Assembly (NCBI GenBank): GCA_934463175.1
Contig: CAKSIW010000025.1
Span: 1 to 29,420 of the forward strand
From: an uncultured Clostridia bacterium
Lineage (GTDB): Bacteria > Bacillota > Clostridia > Monoglobales > Monoglobaceae
Reading direction: 5' to 3'
Length of the DNA stretch: 29,420 bases
Shown here: positions 23,896-29,420 of the stretch, piece after piece
Numbering within the stretch: the stretch's first letter is position 1
Layout: the number at the start of each line of letters is the position of its first letter
Made by a program: the position numbers and the translations under genes
Notes under the pieces: generated by a model
What the model was told of the DNA's origin: nothing
Database searches by the model: none
What the model saw: only the letters and a program-made list of their open reading frames with translations

Positions 23896-26838
23896 TTATT
23901 TTTGTCTGTTAAAAGTTTTTGCAGCTGTAACAGGTCTGATTTCCGTTGAATAATCCCATACATAAATCTTTAATGTTTCTGTGTTTTCGTCCACTGTACC
24001 TATTGAATACATTTCGTTTCCGAACACGGCCGGCAGACGCTTTACGTCAACAAGGCTTCCTGATGAATCATAGCATGCTGCATAAATCACGCATTTTGAA
24101 TAATCCCTGAAGTCTTCAGAAACCGAAAATCCCACATTTATATCCCTGTCCTCTGCTGTGAAAAAGTCTTTTTTATTTTCAGTTTCAATAAACACATTAC
24201 TTATACTGTCCGCAGACAGCATTGATACAGAAACAGTCTCTGCGTCGACATAATTCTCTTTGATTTTAAGCTTGCCTATATTGCCGCTAAATTTAAATTT
24301 GTGCGAAAAACTTCCGTCCGCAGCCGACTCAATCTCGTCAATATAGGCAAGGTCACCGTTTTCATCTGTAAGTAAAATATTCAACGGATTTCCTGCACCC
24401 GACTGTGAGGTATGACCGTCTATAACAATGGTATCCATTCCCTTTATGTAATAGGCGTTAAACTTTAATCCGCTTATGTACTGAAATTTGCCCGTGTTAA
24501 GACTTAACCATTCTGTAGCTTCGGTTCCGGATTTGTTGATTGCACGAACTCTGTAATAATATATGCCCTCTTTTATTTCTGAGAATTCCGCCATATTATC
24601 ACGCACCACTACAGAATTTGAAATGCTTGAAAAATCTCTTGTATGTGACAGTTCACATTTGTATTCATCAGCACCAAGCGCCGGTTCCCAATACAATTTT
24701 ACCGTTTCATCAATAAAACGTTCGTCTGTTTGGTACACCCTAAAGCTTTCTTTTAGCTTTAGCAACCCGGGATTACTCAAGCCAATTCCGTCAAGCGATA
24801 TATCTGCAGTTTCAACACTTTGATTGTCGTTTACGGTATTGCCGGAACGATAATTTACAACACCATTTGAATTTGATGTTACCCCGGCACTGCAATTTAC
24901 AAAAGTGTTTCCCGTTACGGTGTGCCCATCCGGAATGTAGATGTTATTTTCGTCTATATCCTTTTTCAGCTCAATCATTTTAGGATATTTTTGAACAAAT
25001 TGTTCTGATAAACTATCGGTTATTTTATCGTATGCTGTTTTAAACCCTGTGTTTGTTTCCAGGACGGATTTTATATCAAGGCATTCATTTAAAAGAAAAT
25101 ATGTGCTGAGTCTTACACCGTCAGTAGCATTTATAACAGTGTTTCCTGTTATGACATTGTCCTTTCCGCTTCCGCTCAAAACACCAAAGGTTTTAAGATT
25201 GGGATTATTAAATTCTATAACATTATCCCTGACAATTGTTCCCGAATGATAGTCATCTAAAAAGACTCCCACGCGGGGGCTCACATTTGACAAAATTTCG
25301 CTTCCTATATCGTGAATGTAGTTTTTTTCAACAACATTTCCGTATTCGGAAAAGTTTCTTCCCGTATATATTGCGCCAACATCTTGTCCATATCTTCCGA
25401 TATTATAAATTTCATTATTTTTTATAATATTTTCGTTTCCGGCAAACCTAATACCCTGTAACGGAATATTATGAATAAGATTGTTTTCTACTGTTGCACC
25501 AAAGGTCTTTTCCCACAATGAAATTGCTGTTGCTCCATTTGCTCCGTCATCCGTTGCAATATTATAAAAATGATTGTTTGAAATTATATTGTTGCTTTTT
25601 TGAAGCGTGTTTCTATCGCCGCCATAGCGAACAATAATCCCTCTGCCGCCCGTGTTGCTTATCGTTGAGTTTAAAACTTTTATATCCGTTCCGGAAATAT
25701 AAATTCCGCTGTCACCCGTATTTCTGATATCGCAGCCGTTGACCTCTATATTTGAGCAATCCAAAATTTCAATCGCATTTCCCGAACCTGACGGTTCATC
25801 AGTATAAAGGCTTTTTTTGTACGGATTTCTCATTACATTTGAGAAGGATATGTTTTCTATAAGAATGTTTGACGCACTTTCAATTCTGAATAACGCATCG
25901 TTTACAAATCCGACTTCTATTTTATCAACATAGTCACTTGTTTTATACGGCGGATAAAAATATATCTGCATTTTTTCAGTATCAATGCACCACTCACCCG
26001 GCATATCAATTTCCTCAGGCATATTTACAATAGCCCAACGGCCACCGTCTTTCGGAACATAAGCGGTTTTTCCTGCAAGCTGCATGCTTTTTTCGTCAAT
26101 GTTTATGCTTATAATCTCATCCCAGCTTCTGTTCCAGTCTGTTCCAAGATATCCGTCAATGTATGCTTTGCTGACATCTTCCCACTGCGGTTTCATATCG
26201 CTTAACACAGCTGTGTTTGTTTCTGTGTCGTAGCTTAATATTGTGTTGTATCCAAAATTCGGATATCTTGAAATCGGCTGTTTTTTTCCATCATAAAAAA
26301 GCTTTAATGTGCTGCCCGAAGCTTTATTTCTGCCAAGTGACAAATCCATTTTCTCCGGCGTTATACCGTCTATCCCCTGCAAATCAATCTGAACAATTTT
26401 ATCCGCAAGCTTTGCAGGTACACGGTTTAAAACATCTTCGTCACAAATCGGGGTTATTCTTTGTGCGTCTATATGCTTGCTTCCTTTTATATAAGCGGTT
26501 TCACCGTCTGCCGCTTTGTAGGTAACAGGATTCTGCTGTGTACCTCCATCAGAGGCATTTAAAACTATCGTTTCTTCGATATTGTATTCTCCGCCAAGAA
26601 GCACAACCTTAAACCCTGTATATGTTCCCTCCGATTTTACAGCTCTGATTTTATCACGAGCACCCAATATACTTGTCGGATTAATTAATGTTCCCGGATT
26701 TTCATAAAGTCCGTTTGGAGAAGCATACACAACATATTCTTCTCCTGTTGTGTATGCAACCGTTCCGCAAACATTCAAAAACGCAAAAGCCGTAATTAGA
26801 AACATAGATATAATTTTATAAATTTTCATGTTCTTCAT
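23896..26838 (-). CDS. Secreted right-handed beta-helix protein, possibly GH141-like
   Basis: A 980-residue exported protein with a signal peptide to about residue 29. Residues 35-200 show the front part of GH141-type/beta-helix glycan enzymes: YVVYASPNGLYENPGT, KVVLLGGEYNIEETIVL, PVTYKAADGETAYIKGS and LFYDGKKQPISRYPN. Many beta-helix coils follow at about 315-680 (IEILDCSNIEVNGCDIRNTG, ENNLIHNI, EKNYIHDIG), with DVGAIYTGR (486-494) and VGVFLDDYHSG (523-533) as likely active-site blocks. An FN3-like domain, an Ig-like domain and the shared C-terminal module (LKIYVWDYSTEIRP) complete it. It is probably an extracellular glycan hydrolase or lyase; substrate unknown. The ribosome site is weak (GTGAG). 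Confidence 0.8.
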   Translation of the reverse strand: MKNMKIYKIISMFLITAFAFLNVCGTVAYTTGEEYVVYASPNGLYENPGTLINPTSILGARDKIRAVKSEGTYTGFKVVLLGGEYNIEETIVLNASDGGTQQNPVTYKAADGETAYIKGSKHIDAQRITPICDEDVLNRVPAKLADKIVQIDLQGIDGITPEKMDLSLGRNKASGSTLKLFYDGKKQPISRYPNFGYNTILSYDTETNTAVLSDMKPQWEDVSKAYIDGYLGTDWNRSWDEIISINIDEKSMQLAGKTAYVPKDGGRWAIVNMPEEIDMPGEWCIDTEKMQIYFYPPYKTSDYVDKIEVGFVNDALFRIESASNILIENISFSNVMRNPYKKSLYTDEPSGSGNAIEILDCSNIEVNGCDIRNTGDSGIYISGTDIKVLNSTISNTGGRGIIVRYGGDRNTLQKSNNIISNNHFYNIATDDGANGATAISLWEKTFGATVENNLIHNIPLQGIRFAGNENIIKNNEIYNIGRYGQDVGAIYTGRNFSEYGNVVEKNYIHDIGSEILSNVSPRVGVFLDDYHSGTIVRDNVIEFNNPNLKTFGVLSGSGKDNVITGNTVINATDGVRLSTYFLLNECLDIKSVLETNTGFKTAYDKITDSLSEQFVQKYPKMIELKKDIDENNIYIPDGHTVTGNTFVNCSAGVTSNSNGVVNYRSGNTVNDNQSVETADISLDGIGLSNPGLLKLKESFRVYQTDERFIDETVKLYWEPALGADEYKCELSHTRDFSSISNSVVVRDNMAEFSEIKEGIYYYRVRAINKSGTEATEWLSLNTGKFQYISGLKFNAYYIKGMDTIVIDGHTSQSGAGNPLNILLTDENGDLAYIDEIESAADGSFSHKFKFSGNIGKLKIKENYVDAETVSVSMLSADSISNVFIETENKKDFFTAEDRDINVGFSVSEDFRDYSKCVIYAACYDSSGSLVDVKRLPAVFGNEMYSIGTVDENTETLKIYVWDYSTEIRPVTAAKTFNRQK

Positions 26839-26853
26839 TTATTTGCTCACTCA

Positions 26854-29420
26854 CTATTCTATAACACGCTCAATTTTCACCTTTGAAACAAAACATTCAC
26901 CGGTCCCGCTTGACGTTACCAAAACATCAATTTCTGCCTTGTCAGCTACAGCAGTTATAAATTTGTGCACACCCAGGTCATACCAGCCCTCTTCACAATC
27001 TTTAAGATTAAGTGTCACTTTTTCGTCAACAGCATAGTTTTGCAAACGAATCTCTGCATTGCTGTCAGCGCTTGCACCCGGCTTGCAATAGAAATATACT
27101 CTGTAAGTCCCGTTTAACACACCGCTCAGCGTCCATTTAGCCGAAGCGCCGTTTTCAGATGTAACACGGGAACCGTCGGCACTGTCTGACCACGAACCTG
27201 TCTCTTCGTATGTTGCAGAATTTGTGTCATACGATGTGCTTCTGTCAACTTCGGTTATTACCTCAGTCGGGATAGTTTCCACACCCTTTATATGAAGAGT
27301 TTTACCTTTTGTCGGGAAAATCTGGAAGAAACCACCTTCATATATCGGAATGTCATCATCAAAATATTCAAATATCGTCTTGCCATCTACCCTGAATATA
27401 ACCTTCACACCCGTATCAGTGTTAACACCTCCAAATTGGATCCGGCTCCATTTACCGGCAGTTATAATCCCCTCATTTCTTATTTTCTGTAATATCTTTC
27501 CTTTATTCTGGAATTCAATCACGTCTTCCTTTATAACAACCGAATAACAAGGCTGCCCGTAAAAAGCAGAGTTATTAGCCTGATTTCTGATTGCATATCC
27601 GCACCAGCCGCCTTTGAAATCATCAATCTTTTGATTAAAGCAAAGAATTTCATAATTCGGAAGTTTATCTGTTGTGCATACAGGAGATGCTTGATCATCG
27701 TTTTCGTTCCATATCAAAAGTCCGCCGTCTTCTTCTGATATATTTTCTGTTATTTTAGACTGAACAGCCATCCATTTTTCGGCATCAGATGTATCAAGGC
27801 TTCCGTAACCTACATTAATATAAAAACTCATATCGCTTTGCGTTTTTGCAAGTTTTTCGCACACAGTATCAATGTCCTCTTGAATGCCTTTTTCAAGTTT
27901 GAGTGCATCATACGCATCCGAAACAGCCGTCTTGAGTATATTGAATGAACCAAGTCTATACTCTCCGCTTTTCACGCCCTCTGAATTTGTTTTCAAAAAG
28001 CTTTCTGCTGATGCAATGTGAGATTCAAGCTTTTCTTTGTTCAGAACATCATATTTCGAGGTTATGAATTCTCCAACATCTCCCTCAACCTTAAACCCAT
28101 ATGCTCTTGACACATTTTTTGCGACTACCTTCCAGTAATATTTTGTGTCTGTTTTAAGATTAATCGGAACAGCTGAGTTATAAGAATAAGAAACACCTGT
28201 TTCAGCAATATTTTTAAACTCTTTATCCTCTGCTATGATATATTCGTATTCATCAGCCCATTCAACCTTATTCCACACAAGCTCAACATTTCTTCTTTCT
28301 ATTGCGCTTTCACTTTTTGGAAGAATAACATTCGGCTCGCCGTCAGCTTTTATTGTTCCCGGGTTATCGGGACCTATGGTATTTAAGTCGAAATTTTCAT
28401 CAAGAACCCCGTCCGGTATACCAATACTTTTCTTTTTTTCGTTTTTAACACGGTAATCCTGATTATCCGGGTCTACAAACATACTGTAGTCTTTTTCCTT
28501 CACAAGAACACCGCCGTCATTTACAAGCTCATTTCTTGGCAACATTATCTGTGCGACATATCTTGTTTTTTCAAAATCGACAAATAAATTATCCTTTATA
28601 ACAACATTTGTTAAAATAAATCCGTTATCCTTCTCAATAGTGTCATAGATATGGGAAACATAAGGATATTTAACGGTATAAGGGGCCCGGTAATATATTT
28701 CATTATTTATGGTGTTGTACCATGTCGAATTATTTTTCTTAACCTGAGCCGCATTATATGCCGAATAATAATTTGTTGCATTAACCGGATAGGTTGAATC
28801 GATTATTGTGTTTCCGTAAATTTCGTTGTGTGCCCCCGATGACAAAATACCAAGATCGTATGTACCATTCATTACACCGGGTTTTATAATGTTGTATCTT
28901 GCCACATTTCCGCTTTGCGCATCATCCCAGAATATTCCTACCTGACCATACGGAGCAATCTTTTTGTCACTTCCTATATCATGAATATAGTTGTATTCCA
29001 TTATATTGCCAACTTCACTTAACATTCTGCCGTTGTAGATTGCACCGACATCTGCTGCCTCTCTGCCTATGTTATATATTTCATTGTATGCACAGTAAAC
29101 CTCAACACCGTTGAGTCCTATTCCCCCGCGAGGTGCATTTGAAATCAGGTTATTAACAATTTTAAGACCTGTTATACTGCTTAGCACATTCCCGGAAATT
29201 GAGACCTTCTGACAGGCAATCGCACCGCTTCCGTTGTTTCCGCAAGATAACATTGTATCAAAAAACCTGTTGTTTTTTATCTCACTTTTTCCTGAACGAA
29301 TTGTTTTTACATCACCTGAATTTTTAACACAAACACCATTCCAGCCTATATGGATAAAATCACAGTTTTCAATAGTTACATTTTCACCGTCAAGAACCAC
29401 AGCATGAGAACCTATGTTTC
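26854..29420 (-). CDS. Secreted right-handed beta-helix protein, N-terminus beyond the window
   Basis: The frame stays open to the window edge (NIGSHAVVLDG), so the signal peptide and first coils are outside. Beta-helix coils occupy the first about 310 residues, with DVGAIYNGRMLSEVGNIMEY and VGIFWDDAQSG matching the active-site blocks of the next gene's product. They are followed by an FN3-like domain (VELVWNKVEWADEYEYIIAE), a helical FIVAR-like segment (KLESHIASAESFLKTN), a concanavalin/LamG-like domain, and a C-terminal golvesin-like or carbohydrate-binding module starting near SYDTNSATYEETGSWSDS. It is a probable extracellular glycan-active enzyme with binding modules, 15 bp from its paralogue. 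Confidence 0.8.
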   Translation of the reverse strand, partial: NIGSHAVVLDGENVTIENCDFIHIGWNGVCVKNSGDVKTIRSGKSEIKNNRFFDTMLSCGNNGSGAIACQKVSISGNVLSSITGLKIVNNLISNAPRGGIGLNGVEVYCAYNEIYNIGREAADVGAIYNGRMLSEVGNIMEYNYIHDIGSDKKIAPYGQVGIFWDDAQSGNVARYNIIKPGVMNGTYDLGILSSGAHNEIYGNTIIDSTYPVNATNYYSAYNAAQVKKNNSTWYNTINNEIYYRAPYTVKYPYVSHIYDTIEKDNGFILTNVVIKDNLFVDFEKTRYVAQIMLPRNELVNDGGVLVKEKDYSMFVDPDNQDYRVKNEKKKSIGIPDGVLDENFDLNTIGPDNPGTIKADGEPNVILPKSESAIERRNVELVWNKVEWADEYEYIIAEDKEFKNIAETGVSYSYNSAVPINLKTDTKYYWKVVAKNVSRAYGFKVEGDVGEFITSKYDVLNKEKLESHIASAESFLKTNSEGVKSGEYRLGSFNILKTAVSDAYDALKLEKGIQEDIDTVCEKLAKTQSDMSFYINVGYGSLDTSDAEKWMAVQSKITENISEEDGGLLIWNENDDQASPVCTTDKLPNYEILCFNQKIDDFKGGWCGYAIRNQANNSAFYGQPCYSVVIKEDVIEFQNKGKILQKIRNEGIITAGKWSRIQFGGVNTDTGVKVIFRVDGKTIFEYFDDDIPIYEGGFFQIFPTKGKTLHIKGVETIPTEVITEVDRSTSYDTNSATYEETGSWSDSADGSRVTSENGASAKWTLSGVLNGTYRVYFYCKPGASADSNAEIRLQNYAVDEKVTLNLKDCEEGWYDLGVHKFITAVADKAEIDVLVTSSGTGECFVSKVKIERVIE

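Noticed and set aside
1..29420. CRISPR arrays, tRNA or rRNA genes, phage attachment sites
   Set aside because: No regularly spaced repeats, no cloverleaf-like sequence and no rRNA-like sequence were noticed on either strand by eye.

Overview
The window looks like a low-GC Clostridia (Bacillota) chromosome, probably from a gut or other plant-fibre-degrading niche. The grounds are AT-rich intergenic DNA, strong AGGAGG-type ribosome binding sites, S-layer homology (SLH) anchors, a LplB/LplC-type sugar ABC transporter and a YolD/UmuC-type repair remnant. Genus and species cannot be fixed from the sequence. Every protein gene is on the minus strand except one transposase, so the locus reads from high to low coordinates.

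Layout in transcription order. (1) 29420-2523 is a very long co-directional cluster of 13 genes with gaps of 1-100 bp: two secreted right-handed beta-helix proteins (the first cut by the window edge), two oligosaccharide ABC permeases (LplB-like, LplC-like), a protein with SLH domains at its N-terminus, a lipoprotein solute-binding protein, a secreted Ig/concanavalin-like protein, a longer paralogue of it anchored by three C-terminal SLH domains, a secreted SGNH esterase, then four enzymes without signal peptides: a SUMF1-like domain fused to a heparinase II/III-like lyase, a GH16, a GH88 unsaturated uronyl hydrolase and a clan GH-A (GH39-like) hydrolase. (2) 3944-5801 is a complete insertion sequence on the plus strand with exact 8-bp target duplications, inserted between the GH88 gene and the ribosome binding site of the GH39-like gene. 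(3) 2522-2194 holds a strong inverted-repeat hairpin and two tiny reading-frame scraps. (4) 2193-145 holds a truncated Y-family polymerase, a YolD-like gene, an MmcQ/YjbR gene and a pyridoxamine-phosphate-oxidase-like gene. (5) 144-1 holds hairpins only.

The large cluster reads as a Gram-positive polysaccharide-utilisation locus for a uronic-acid-containing, probably acetylated glycan. Surface beta-helix enzymes, an esterase and SLH scaffolds would act at the wall; the lipoprotein and two permeases would import oligosaccharides; the cytoplasmic lyase would cut at uronic acids, the GH88 would remove the resulting unsaturated residue, and GH16 and GH39-like enzymes would finish the backbone. 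No ATPase, regulator or sulfatase lies in the window; the ATPase is probably a shared MsmX-type one. The substrate is not determined.

The most unusual items are the SUMF1-lyase fusion whose SUMF1 part lacks the formylglycine-generating cysteine pair, a folded three-stem RNA directly after the transposase stop codon, a ribosome-site-masking hairpin at the front of the same insertion sequence, and a family of non-catalytic surface proteins that share modules across the operon.
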